A stretch of DNA of 64,000 nt from an uncultured Saprospiraceae bacterium (lineage in GTDB: Bacteria; Bacteroidota; Bacteroidia; Chitinophagales; Saprospiraceae): assembly GCA_937959115.1 (NCBI GenBank), contig CALGAW010000052.1, positions 62,001 through 126,000 of the forward strand. Reading direction: 5' to 3'. Each line of letters begins with the position of its first letter. The first letter of the stretch is position 1. The notes beneath the pieces are model-generated. The model saw nothing but the letters and a program-made list of their open reading frames with translations. It ran no database searches and had not been told where the DNA came from. Positions 8,441 through 18,258 of the stretch are shown one piece after another. A program made the position numbers and the translations under genes.

Positions 8441-9488
8441 ACCCCTTATTCGCCAATTGCCCACAGGCAGCGTCTATATCCTTCCCTCTACTCTTCCTAA
8501 CCGTCACTGGCACATTTGATTGGCGTAACTGCATGGCAAAATCGTCAATTCTGCTTTCGGTAGATTTTAAGAATGGGGCACCGTCAATTGGGTTGTATTC
8601 AATGATATTGACTTTTACAGGGAACCGACCACAAAGTTTGAGCAATAGTTTTGCATCCTCCATACTATCATTAAATAGTTGAAAAGTGATGTATTCGTAG
8701 GTGATTTTGTTCTTTGTTTTTTTATAAAAATATTCTAAGGAATCCATCAATTTTTCCAGATTGTTCTGTTCATTGATAGGCATGATTTCATTTCGTTTGG
8801 TATCATCCGCAGCATGTAACGAGAGTGCTAGATTAAACCGTACTTCATCATCCGCCAACTTATTAATCATCTTGGCAATCCCTGCTGTACTCACCGTTAT
8901 CCGCCTAGGAGACATGCCTAGTCCGTCAGGCGAACTAATCAATTTTGTACTCAGCAACACGTTCTTGTAATTTAGCAGTGGCTCACCCATTCCCATATAC
9001 ACGATATTCGTTATGGGAACGCCGTATTCGGCAAGGCATTGTTGATTGACCATAAACACTTGATCATAGATCTCCCCAGCATCAAGATTTCGCTTGCGCC
9101 CCATCCTTCCCGTTGCGCAGAACGAACACGTAAGACTGCAACCGACCTGCGAGGACACGCATACCGTAAACCGGTTGTCTTTTGGAACAGGAATCAACAC
9201 CGCTTCAATCAAATGATCATCATGAAGTCGAAACCGATTTTTGATCGTTCCGTCATTACTATGCTGCTTTACATCTAGGCGAATAGCGTTGATCACGTAG
9301 CCTTCTTCCAACTTCTCTCTTAGCGATTTTGACAAATTGGTCATCTGCTCAAAAGAAGTTGCGCCCTTCTTCCAAAGCCATTCGTATACCTGTTTAGCAC
9401 GAAACTTTGGCTCTCCGATTTCTTCGAAAAGTGCCACCAGTTTTCCTGAATCTAGTAAGCGGATATCTTGTTTGTTTGGACCGTCCAT
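8439..9488 (-). CDS. rlmN: 23S rRNA A2503 / tRNA A37 C2-methyltransferase RlmN
   Basis: A 349-residue radical SAM enzyme of standard length. It methylates C2 of A2503 in 23S rRNA and of A37 in some tRNAs. The iron-sulphur cluster motif is C117-S-L-T-C121-S-F-C124 in VGCSLTCSFCATGRMG. C110 and C342 (near the C-terminal AACGQLANKG) correspond to the two catalytic cysteines of the E. coli enzyme. A GEPLLN segment for SAM binding is present. The upstream -7 box lies only four bases from the ATG. The gene is monocistronic. Confidence 0.95.
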   Translation of the reverse strand: MDGPNKQDIRLLDSGKLVALFEEIGEPKFRAKQVYEWLWKKGATSFEQMTNLSKSLREKLEEGYVINAIRLDVKQHSNDGTIKNRFRLHDDHLIEAVLIPVPKDNRFTVCVSSQVGCSLTCSFCATGRMGRKRNLDAGEIYDQVFMVNQQCLAEYGVPITNIVYMGMGEPLLNYKNVLLSTKLISSPDGLGMSPRRITVSTAGIAKMINKLADDEVRFNLALSLHAADDTKRNEIMPINEQNNLEKLMDSLEYFYKKTKNKITYEYITFQLFNDSMEDAKLLLKLCGRFPVKVNIIEYNPIDGAPFLKSTESRIDDFAMQLRQSNVPVTVRKSRGKDIDAACGQLANKG

Positions 9489-9492
9489 ACCA

Positions 9493-9500
9493 CAAAGATA
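9493..9500 (-). promoter_or_regulatory. -7 promoter element of rlmN
   Basis: On the minus strand TATCTTTG matches TAnnTTTG exactly. It ends four bases before the ATG, so transcription would start at or next to the start codon. No clear -33 TTG is visible at the usual spacing. Confidence 0.45.
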
Positions 9501-9680
9501 ACACTAATCCCCATTCCTGACTAGAATTTGTAGGATTATGGGGATTTATAAGATTTTTGACGCTTAGGCTTAATTTATATGACAATAGAATTACATTTGA
9601 TCCCAAACCAATAAGCATTCAAAAAGCTATTATTCCAATAGTTAACGTCTAACCGATTATTCAACAGGAGACATGAATCA

Positions 9681-12600
9681 TTACCGTGGTATACTAGAAG
9701 AAATCCCATTATTCGTGCTCCATATCAATCTGTCATTTCCACTGATATCGCCATCAAAGTTAAAATCTGTTGGATCATAAATACCGAAATTGCCATTTTG
9801 GATTTGCCATAGTATTCGATCTGCCCCAGTAATTTCATATCCAAGTAGGTTGGTCTGATCGGCATTACCAGTATACAGTGCCCAATTACCATTGATTTGT
9901 ATTTGACCGAAGCCACTGCCATTCGCACCAGTGTATGCGTTTTGATTTCGGAAATCATAACTGATCATATTGTTGACTATGTCTACAGGTGTTGCGCTCA
10001 TTGCTGGCAGGTGATTTCGATGCTCTACTACTACATAGGCAGAAGTAATCACTGAACTAAGTTCAAACGTGCCTAGAGCGCTTGTCGTGCCATCTTCTAG
10101 GAGTACTGCAGCAAAACGGGTAATCTCACTACTAGCAGCAGGCAATGTACGCAGAGACACCAGCACCCAGTCTACAGCTCCAGAAGGATAGTCTGCAGAA
10201 CTCCAACCAGTCCCTTCTAGTCCAGGATAATTCCAAGGAGCAACTGAGTAAGGCTGTCCTGCAGGTAAGAGGTTTGATTGCAGCAAATTACTGGTCATTG
10301 TGCTGGTTGTTTGATCAAATGGTCCTTCTAGAAATAGGGAAATAGTAGAACTTACTTGTCGTGTAGCACAAGGAGCAGGAAGTAGATATGTTCCTAGGAC
10401 AGATGGATTATAAAATGCTTGATCAACCAGACCAAACCAAGTCAGTTTTTTGTCGCGATTCCCACCATCATCGTCATCGTTAATATGAACATCAATTCCT
10501 ATAGAACTACCAGCAACTGGAGGAACCCCAATCAAGTTCCAAGACAGGCTAATCTCCATCAAATAGCCGTTGGAAGTAGCAGTTTCCACTCTTGTGGCTC
10601 CTTGTGGATTTAATTGAGCTCCATGTCGAATATTTGGATCATTCCATCTAAAGGTGAAGTTATGGTCATTTGCATCGTAAGTTGTTACTTTTTCATTGCC
10701 ACCATCAAGATAAATAGAGACACCGTCATCTTGGACAAAGCTAGAGGAGTGGTCATTTACAAGTAAATCATCCGTTACCTCAACAAGGATATACAAGTTA
10801 GTGGCATCCCAATGTATTTTGTAATAGCCACTTAAATCAGTGGTTCCAGTTACAGTTCCGACGATATTATTAGAGATATTATTTGTAGCAATAGTATTCC
10901 ACCCCATTTCTTGAACTCCGTCAATCTGTGGAGTAAAAAGGGCACATGGAGGAGGAATACAGGATTCAATTTCGACTATTACTTCTGTAGAATCAGCTAC
11001 ACATCCTTGATTCGCCACTCGGTATTTAAACCGATAAACCCCAACAGCCAGCGCGCTCAAATCTAGAGAAGAGCCAGTCAAGGCATTTGTATTGTCAAGA
11101 TCAGTCCAGGCACCAGTAGTTTGAGGATTGCCTGTCAATTCGGTAAATAAATCCATGGAGGAAGTTGCCAGTGTATCACAAATCACAACGCCATTGCCTG
11201 TTCCTGCATTTGAATAGCAAATTGGCTGACAATTAGCGGTGCTGCAATATTTTCCATAAAGATAGATCGCAGGTTGGATAATATCCACATTCATGTTACT
11301 CCACTGCTGCGGTTTAGTCCAAGTGTTCCCACTATTTGTAGAAATTTCCATGAATCCATTATCAATATTTGCTGGCAGGTAGAAGTTACTGTCCGATCCG
11401 TCTCTTCCTCCTACTATTTCAAAATTGGTATTGTTGCCAGTTCGTACCTCAAAATAAAGCTGGCCAGGCGGTAAACAGATATTTACATTGAGATTTACCA
11501 ACCGTGCGTGTCGATTCAGCCAGTCGTTTTCTGCCAAATTGGTGTTATTAGGTCCTGGTATTGGAAAATTTGAAAAATCGAAGGTATTTGTCTCAAGGAT
11601 TGTCCCATTCGCATCTTTGATATCCATGATCACGGGTTCAGTCCCCGAACGTCTGATAAGTGCCATTCCCATCTTTTCAACAGCCATCGAAGTTTGTAAG
11701 TTGAGGTTCCACCTATACCGATCAGCTCCAGTAAGATTATACATTCGATCAGGCTGGGGTGCAGCAAGTTCCTCAATATAAGGATTGCCAAAACTTGTCC
11801 CATCTGTTCGTCCGAGGCTGAAGATGGCAATATTGTTGGTCCGTTTTACCCAATTAGATGCTCCAGCTGCCTGTCCATATATTTTCCATTCTATTGGATC
11901 AAGTATGCCTAAATCTGGATAAAGAAATTCACGATTTTCATCCATAACAATGTGTCCATTGATAGAAATATGGTTGGCAGCAGATCCAATTCGTTCTACA
12001 ACAATGGTATAAAATTGTCCTTCTACAACAGGAAACTGAATTGGGAACGGTTGGAATCCGGCGTTTCCTACTGGACGACTTGGCTGTACTGTATTTGCTG
12101 GGCGACTTCCATACAAACTTGGATGTCCTACGATGTTACCTGTTTCAAAAATGAGTGGCCCGGGATTTGGTAGTGTACCGGAATAAAATTTATATTTCAA
12201 CAATCCTCCATTTCCAAGAGAATAGTTAGTTCCAACACGGTGGTTCAAGACAAGATCAATAAATGTTTCGGTACGTTCTGCTTTGAAAGACCAAGCAACC
12301 TTAGTCATATTGTTTTGCATCCGTTGGTTGTTGAGCGACCAAGCAACATAAGGGAGACCAATCACCTCTGTAGCGGATCCATTGGTACAACCATTCTGAC
12401 CAATAGGTAAGGTAAAAATAGGAATCGGACAAGAAATATCTTCCCAGGTCATGATCGGACAATCCGCCGAAGTATTGCCAATATCTTGTGATGTTTGAAC
12501 AACGATCATGTATTCAGTCAAAGCGGTTAATCCACTGACTGTCTGAATATGCTCATTGCCATTTGCTCCGTAATTGAGTGTGGGCTCACAACCTCCGTAT

Positions 12601-12875
12601 TGAATCAAAGATGGATTTGCGGAAGGGTAATAAGATAGTCGCAGCGGCAAGTTTTGAGAAGTTTCCAATTTCAATTTGATGGATGATGTAGTCGTTTCTA
12701 ACACCGTGTGGGTTACGTATCTAGCGTCAGGGCAGATATTTCCAAGAACGGAACAAGCTGTTGAATTTGAGTCTTTGTTTTCAAGATTTTCGATTTCCGA
12801 AAAAGCAAAATTACACATGCCAAGACATAGCAGTGCTTTTGTTAGTTTAAATACAGTCATAGAATAAAAATGCAA
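9681..12875 (-). CDS. Large secreted CBM9 protein with shared dockerin-like C-terminal module
   Basis: A 1064-residue exported protein (signal-like hydrophobic segment at about residues 8-25). A possible Fn3-like region lies at about 50-150. A long central part (about 155-640) has beta-rich, cysteine-containing sequence with no catalytic domain that I recognise. Residues about 640-845 resemble a family 9 carbohydrate-binding module (LYILVEVTDDLL, VSIYLDGGNEKV, IGIDVHINDDDDG). The last roughly 219 residues are the module shared with the next three genes, beginning SLFLEGPF and ending with two dockerin-like calcium loops and SSSIPR. It is cotranscriptionally oriented with the xylanase and beta-helix genes, suggesting a role in polysaccharide binding or cleavage. 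Confidence 0.8.
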   Translation of the reverse strand: MHFYSMTVFKLTKALLCLGMCNFAFSEIENLENKDSNSTACSVLGNICPDARYVTHTVLETTTSSIKLKLETSQNLPLRLSYYPSANPSLIQYGGCEPTLNYGANGNEHIQTVSGLTALTEYMIVVQTSQDIGNTSADCPIMTWEDISCPIPIFTLPIGQNGCTNGSATEVIGLPYVAWSLNNQRMQNNMTKVAWSFKAERTETFIDLVLNHRVGTNYSLGNGGLLKYKFYSGTLPNPGPLIFETGNIVGHPSLYGSRPANTVQPSRPVGNAGFQPFPIQFPVVEGQFYTIVVERIGSAANHISINGHIVMDENREFLYPDLGILDPIEWKIYGQAAGASNWVKRTNNIAIFSLGRTDGTSFGNPYIEELAAPQPDRMYNLTGADRYRWNLNLQTSMAVEKMGMALIRRSGTEPVIMDIKDANGTILETNTFDFSNFPIPGPNNTNLAENDWLNRHARLVNLNVNICLPPGQLYFEVRTGNNTNFEIVGGRDGSDSNFYLPANIDNGFMEISTNSGNTWTKPQQWSNMNVDIIQPAIYLYGKYCSTANCQPICYSNAGTGNGVVICDTLATSSMDLFTELTGNPQTTGAWTDLDNTNALTGSSLDLSALAVGVYRFKYRVANQGCVADSTEVIVEIESCIPPPCALFTPQIDGVQEMGWNTIATNNISNNIVGTVTGTTDLSGYYKIHWDATNLYILVEVTDDLLVNDHSSSFVQDDGVSIYLDGGNEKVTTYDANDHNFTFRWNDPNIRHGAQLNPQGATRVETATSNGYLMEISLSWNLIGVPPVAGSSIGIDVHINDDDDGGNRDKKLTWFGLVDQAFYNPSVLGTYLLPAPCATRQVSSTISLFLEGPFDQTTSTMTSNLLQSNLLPAGQPYSVAPWNYPGLEGTGWSSADYPSGAVDWVLVSLRTLPAASSEITRFAAVLLEDGTTSALGTFELSSVITSAYVVVEHRNHLPAMSATPVDIVNNMISYDFRNQNAYTGANGSGFGQIQINGNWALYTGNADQTNLLGYEITGADRILWQIQNGNFGIYDPTDFNFDGDISGNDRLIWSTNNGISSSIPR

Positions 12876-13007
12876 TACTTAGTTAATACACTAAACGGAG
12901 GCATTCAGCGTTTTACAAGAAATTAGTTTGATAATTAAAGATAGTAAATCTTAGTCACAATACCTCATCTTTCGCTAGGCCTGTCAACCATACGAATCAC
13001 AATCAAC

Positions 13008-15503
13008 TTACAGATTGTAATTAACCGTACACGTTCCAGTTTTAATAATATTGTTTGTATCCCCATCATACCAATAATAGAGTTCCACTTCAAACGATCC
13101 TGAGCCAGAACTAATTCCTAACAAACTACAGATATCTAACGTCCAAGATGTCACCGGATAAAGTTTTGAGTTTCCTGGATCAATTCCATTGATTTTCAGA
13201 TCATAATTCACAACAGTCGATAAAGGATTCGGGTGGGTCCAATTAACTGTATAAGTACAATTGTCAAGGACAAAATTGGGTGCCGGACAGGTCAATGAAG
13301 GTGCATCATCTGCAGGCTTAGGGATGGTTGTGAAAATTCCATTATTGTAACTAAAAATAATTCGATCAGCTGCATTAATATCAGTATCCAGATTATAATC
13401 TCCAGGATTATAAACACCAAACAGACCATTGACTGTTTGCCAGAAAATACGATCGGCTGCATTAATATCACAGCGACCTGATCCGTCCTGATCTGCGTTC
13501 CCACCATACATCATCCAATTGTTGCCAATCAGTTTTTGACCAAATCCAGTCCCGTTTTGCCCTTTGTAGGAGTCTTGAGTTCTAAAATCATAGGTAATTA
13601 CATCGTTAATAATGTCAACAGGCAATGCACTCATAATAGGAAGGTGATTTTGATGTTCTATCATAACATATACCTGCGAGATTCCTTGACTCATAGGGAT
13701 GTCATTCAACGTATAAATACTACCGTTGTCAAGCAAAACAGCAGCAAAACGAGCAATTTCATCTTCAGCAGCCACAGTTGTACGCAAGGAGACAAATACC
13801 CAGTCTACTGAACCGACAGGATAGTCGGCGGAGGTCCAACCAGCTCCTTCTGTCCCTGGATAATTCCAAGGCGCACCTGAGTAGGGTTGAATTGATGGCA
13901 ACAAATCAGATTGTAAAAGTGCCGTCGACATTGTATTTGAAGAAGAGTTGTAGGGACCTTCCATTAATAATGATAGGTTGCAACTTACAATTCGTGGTAC
14001 CACGACACCACCAAATTCGTAGGGACCAATATCGACTATTCCATTGACTGGTCTTTGGTTTCCATCATAGTCAATGGTTGGAGCACCGGTGCTGGTTCCT
14101 GCATCAATGCAAGGCGAAGAAGCCGTTAAGTGATAATCGTTATTTGGTTGATCTAGAAATTGAGGGTCGGCTTGTACAACGTTAACTCCCGACGGTGTAG
14201 CAAAGCCATTATTATGAAAAAAAGTGTATTCATAATCAAAATTTAGAGGATACGTCCCAGATCCAATATAGTTTTGGAAGTTCGTAACGATACAATTGAC
14301 CATCTTATTGGCATCATTCTCCCGTGCGGTTCTAAACAAAGCGGGACCACCATCAAACACACAATTGATAAAGGTATTTTGATCAGCAATTGAAGCTAGA
14401 CTATAAGGGCCAAAGTCAATGCCATAGGTTCTATTGTTTTGAAAGATACAATTTTCAATAACATTGTTTCTTCCTGCGTATTGAGCGCCATCGTCCTCTG
14501 TTGTATCCATAAATCCAACACCAGCAATCCCTCCATCCGATTTACAGTTTCGAATGATATTATTGCTCGCGCCATCTCGTATTAAAAACGTACAATCAAG
14601 GGCGATACAGTTTTCTATAAGATTGTTTTTCACCCCTCGGTGCCTCAATTGATAACCACTATATGCCATTCCTTTTGCTGTACAATTTCTTACAATATTG
14701 TTTTCACAATTTCCTTTCAAACTTATCCCATGCCCAACATGATCAAGATTGCCAACGCGCTCGACATAGCAGTCTTCAACCAGATTATTATTTCCGACAA
14801 TATGCAGGTAATAATCCATTGCACTATAATGACCTGTTGAATTGTCATCAGCAAAAACGCGACAATTTCTAATGACGTTATTATTACCATAAGTCATTAA
14901 TCCTTCGGCACATGCATTTAGAACAACACAATCCTCCACCAGATTATTATGTGCATTAGACCCAAATTTTATAGCTGTACCATGATAACTAGCGTTTTGA
15001 TCACCGAATTCCATTGCTATGATATTCTTTATCTTATTATTGGAGGCTCCATAAGCATAAAATCCAAGCCTGTAATTTGTTATTTGAACATTTGACAATT
15101 CGAGATACTGCCTACTTGACATTTGAATACCCCTTCCTAGTGTTCTATCAGCTCCCTGAAATAACGGCATAACCGATGCATTCAGCGGATCTCCATAAGA
15201 ATAATTCAAATCGGGATTGTCTCCTGGAACATTCTGATAACCAATGAATTTAATAGGATTTGCAGCAGTTCCGTTGGTTTGAAAAACAACATTCTCATTT
15301 CCATAATTCCCTGCTTTAATATAAACCAAATCGCCAGGACCTACAGGACTTGAGCTGGAAGCTGCATAGGTAAAAGTGCGCCAGGCATCGTTTTCTGACA
15401 AGCCGGAATTGTTGTTGTTTCCAGACAAACTGACATAATACGTTGTCTGTGCAAAAGAATAGCAACTGATTAGTAGGAATAATGAAGTAAAAAATGTTTT
15501 CAT
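13008..15503 (-). CDS. Secreted right-handed parallel beta-helix protein, paralogue 1
   Basis: An 831-residue protein with signal peptide MKTFFTSLFLLISCYSFAQ. Residues 20-500 start with TTYYVSLSGNNNNSG and contain many short turns of the form NNLVEDCVV, NNVIRNCRV, NNLIENCIA. These are the asparagine-ladder rungs of a parallel beta-helix, as in pectate-lyase-like and chondroitinase-B-like polysaccharide lyases. A SSPCIDAGTSTGAPTIDYDG choice-of-anchor-Q segment closes the helix. Then comes the shared module with two calcium loops (DYNLDTDINAADR and its partner), followed by an extra roughly 95-residue tail with CTYTVNWTHPNP. The enzyme class is not certain; catalytic residues cannot be assigned by eye. 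Confidence 0.82.
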   Translation of the reverse strand: MKTFFTSLFLLISCYSFAQTTYYVSLSGNNNNSGLSENDAWRTFTYAASSSSPVGPGDLVYIKAGNYGNENVVFQTNGTAANPIKFIGYQNVPGDNPDLNYSYGDPLNASVMPLFQGADRTLGRGIQMSSRQYLELSNVQITNYRLGFYAYGASNNKIKNIIAMEFGDQNASYHGTAIKFGSNAHNNLVEDCVVLNACAEGLMTYGNNNVIRNCRVFADDNSTGHYSAMDYYLHIVGNNNLVEDCYVERVGNLDHVGHGISLKGNCENNIVRNCTAKGMAYSGYQLRHRGVKNNLIENCIALDCTFLIRDGASNNIIRNCKSDGGIAGVGFMDTTEDDGAQYAGRNNVIENCIFQNNRTYGIDFGPYSLASIADQNTFINCVFDGGPALFRTARENDANKMVNCIVTNFQNYIGSGTYPLNFDYEYTFFHNNGFATPSGVNVVQADPQFLDQPNNDYHLTASSPCIDAGTSTGAPTIDYDGNQRPVNGIVDIGPYEFGGVVVPRIVSCNLSLLMEGPYNSSSNTMSTALLQSDLLPSIQPYSGAPWNYPGTEGAGWTSADYPVGSVDWVFVSLRTTVAAEDEIARFAAVLLDNGSIYTLNDIPMSQGISQVYVMIEHQNHLPIMSALPVDIINDVITYDFRTQDSYKGQNGTGFGQKLIGNNWMMYGGNADQDGSGRCDINAADRIFWQTVNGLFGVYNPGDYNLDTDINAADRIIFSYNNGIFTTIPKPADDAPSLTCPAPNFVLDNCTYTVNWTHPNPLSTVVNYDLKINGIDPGNSKLYPVTSWTLDICSLLGISSGSGSFEVELYYWYDGDTNNIIKTGTCTVNYNL

Positions 15504-15556
15504 GTTAGTCGTTTTAGCAATATTAGAATAGAGGCAAAATCATGAATTTTTCACGA

Positions 15557-18055
15557 TTAAAAATTATAGTTCACTGTGCAGGAATCGGTTTTAGTTAACG
15601 TACTTGAATCCCCATCATACCAATAAAAGAGTTCAATATCTAAGGCGCCGGAGCCAGAACTAATCCCTAGTAACGTGCAGATATCTATAGTCCAAGAAGT
15701 GATGGGATATTGTTTGGAAAGTCCTGGATCAACTCCATTGATATGTAGATCATAATTTACAACCGTCGATGTAGGGTTAGGATGCGTCCAATTGACAGTA
15801 TATGTGCAATTGTTTAGGACAAAGTTTGACGCTGGGCAAGTCAACTTTGGAGCAGCATCTATAGACTTTGGAATCGTTGTAAAAATTCCATTATTATAGT
15901 TAAAAACGATCCGATCTGCTGCGTTGATATCGCTATCTAGGTTGTAATCTCCTGGATTATATACACCAAACAAACCATTGACCGTTTGCCAAAATATTCG
16001 GTCTGCTGCATTGATATCACAGCTGTTTAGTCCATCCTGATCTCCGTTCCCTCCATACATCATCCAGTTGCTACCAACTAGTTTTTGACCAAACCCACTG
16101 CCAGCGCCCTTGTATGAGTCTTGTGTTCTAAAGTCATAGGTAATCGCGTTGCTGAGAATATCAATCGGTAATGCACTCATCACAGGTAAGTGATTCCGGT
16201 GTTCGATTAACACATAAACCTGGGAGATTCCTGGACTCAGTGGAATGTCATTTAGCGTATAAACAGTACCATCCTCAAGCAGTATGGCAGCAAACCGAGC
16301 AACCTCATCTTCAACCATCGGTGATGTGCGCAGTGAAACCAGTACCCAGTCTACCGTTCCATTCGGATAATCTGACATCGACCAACCAGCCCCCTCTGTT
16401 CCCTGATAATTCCAAGGAGCAATAGAGTAAGGCTGACCAGCAGGGAGCAAATTGGACTGTCGTAGATTGGTGTTCATTAGAAAATTAGTCTTGGAGTAAG
16501 GCCCTTCCATCAATAACGATAGAGCACAACTGATTGTTCGAACACCAAATTCGTAAGCTCCGATATCAACGATTCCGTTGTTTGGTCTGGGGTTCCCATC
16601 ATAATCGATTGATGGTGCAGTAGCGTTATTCCCTGCATCAATACAAGGAGATGCCGCTAAAAGGTGAAAGTCATCATTGGGCTCGTCAACAAATAGTGGG
16701 TCTGCAGTAACTACATTGATTCCACTTGGAGTTGTAAATCCGTTGTTGTGAAAATAAGTGTCTTCATAATCCCAATCGATTGGAAAGGGTGTTCCCAAAT
16801 AACTTGCTCCTGCATAGTTTTGAACATTTGTTACAATGCAGTTCGTCATTTTATTATCAAAATTTTCCCGATCGGCATTAAACAAATAGGTACCTCCATC
16901 AAATACACAATTGACAAACGTATTGCTGTCTACAGCAGAAACTTCAGCCGAACCGTAGAGGAAAAAATTGATGGCATTTAGAACAGTGTTTTCAAAAATG
17001 CAGTTCTCGATTCGATTGTGTTTGCCAGCATATTGCGCATTTCCATCCTCCGTTGTATCCAGGAACAAAATGGCGTGATTTGCCGATGCTGTTTTACAAT
17101 TTCTAATGATATTATGACTTGCTCCATCTCTAATTGTAAAACCACAACCGATGGCTATGCAATTTTCTATGATGTTGTTTTTAGTACCGCGATGCCTCAA
17201 TTCATATCCATTATATCCCATTCCTTTAGCCACACAATTTCGAATGATGTTGTTCTCACAATTTCCTTTTAAATCAATTCCATGACCACCATGCTGAATA
17301 TTCCCAATTCGTTCTACATAACAATCTTCAATCAAGTTATTATTGCCGCCGACATGGATGTAATAGTCCATTGCACTTTGCCATCCAGTAGAGTTATCAT
17401 CTGCATACACACGACAGTTTTTGACGATATGATTGTCGCCATTAATCGACAAACCCTCTGCACAGGCGTTATAAACGACACAATCTTCAACCCAATTTCC
17501 GTCTGCTTGCGAACCGAATACAATACCTTTACCGCTGTAAGAGGCGTTAATATCCCCAAAATGCATGGCAATAATGTTTTTCACCTTCAAATGCATTCCC
17601 TTCCAAGCATAAAGGCCAGAAATATAATTTTGTATTTGAATATTAGACAACTCAATGTATTTCCTGTTATGCATCGTCATTCCACTTCCTGATGTCCGAT
17701 CACCTCCATCCAACATTGGCATAATGGTAGCATCCAACGCATCGCCATACTCATACTTCAAATCTGGATTATCGCCAGGAGTAGCCTGATAACCAATAAA
17801 TTTGATTGGGTTTGCTGCTGTTCCGTCAGTATCGAAGATGACATATTCATTTCCATAATTCCCTGCTTTTATATGAACAATATCACCAGGACTAACCGGA
17901 CTCGAACTAGAGGCGGCATAGGTAATCGTTCGCCAGGCAGTCGTTTCAGACAAGCCGGAATTGTTATCATTCCCAGACAAATTGACATAATACGTTGTCT
18001 GTGCAAAAGAAAGGCTTCCGATCAGCAAGAATAAGGATGTAAGTAATACTTTCAT
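15557..18055 (-). CDS. Secreted right-handed parallel beta-helix protein, paralogue 2
   Basis: An 832-residue protein that aligns end to end with its downstream neighbour, most residues being identical: signal peptide, TTYYVNLSGNDNNSG, beta-helix rungs (NNLIEDCYV, NNIIRNCVA, HNIIRNCKT), the shared module with DINAADR loops, and the terminal CTYTVNWTHPNP tail. The two genes are separated by only 53 bases, a recent tandem duplication. Differences concentrate in the beta-helix core, as expected if substrate preference has diverged. Likely a secreted polysaccharide lyase or binding protein; the substrate is unknown. Confidence 0.82.
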   Translation of the reverse strand: MKVLLTSLFLLIGSLSFAQTTYYVNLSGNDNNSGLSETTAWRTITYAASSSSPVSPGDIVHIKAGNYGNEYVIFDTDGTAANPIKFIGYQATPGDNPDLKYEYGDALDATIMPMLDGGDRTSGSGMTMHNRKYIELSNIQIQNYISGLYAWKGMHLKVKNIIAMHFGDINASYSGKGIVFGSQADGNWVEDCVVYNACAEGLSINGDNHIVKNCRVYADDNSTGWQSAMDYYIHVGGNNNLIEDCYVERIGNIQHGGHGIDLKGNCENNIIRNCVAKGMGYNGYELRHRGTKNNIIENCIAIGCGFTIRDGASHNIIRNCKTASANHAILFLDTTEDGNAQYAGKHNRIENCIFENTVLNAINFFLYGSAEVSAVDSNTFVNCVFDGGTYLFNADRENFDNKMTNCIVTNVQNYAGASYLGTPFPIDWDYEDTYFHNNGFTTPSGINVVTADPLFVDEPNDDFHLLAASPCIDAGNNATAPSIDYDGNPRPNNGIVDIGAYEFGVRTISCALSLLMEGPYSKTNFLMNTNLRQSNLLPAGQPYSIAPWNYQGTEGAGWSMSDYPNGTVDWVLVSLRTSPMVEDEVARFAAILLEDGTVYTLNDIPLSPGISQVYVLIEHRNHLPVMSALPIDILSNAITYDFRTQDSYKGAGSGFGQKLVGSNWMMYGGNGDQDGLNSCDINAADRIFWQTVNGLFGVYNPGDYNLDSDINAADRIVFNYNNGIFTTIPKSIDAAPKLTCPASNFVLNNCTYTVNWTHPNPTSTVVNYDLHINGVDPGLSKQYPITSWTIDICTLLGISSGSGALDIELFYWYDGDSSTLTKTDSCTVNYNF

Positions 18056-18258
18056 AGTAATGATTTTAAAGCAATTATCTTAGCTATAAGATACGAATCA
18101 TTTGTTGATATAAATAGAAGACACGCAAAAATAAAAGTACCCTATCCTTCTCTTAAACTAAATTATTCGAATCGACCAGCACACATGCAAACTCCTGAAA
18201 TTCATACAAATACGAAAAATTCAACATGAATGATTAATCATTGATCATAAACAACTAC

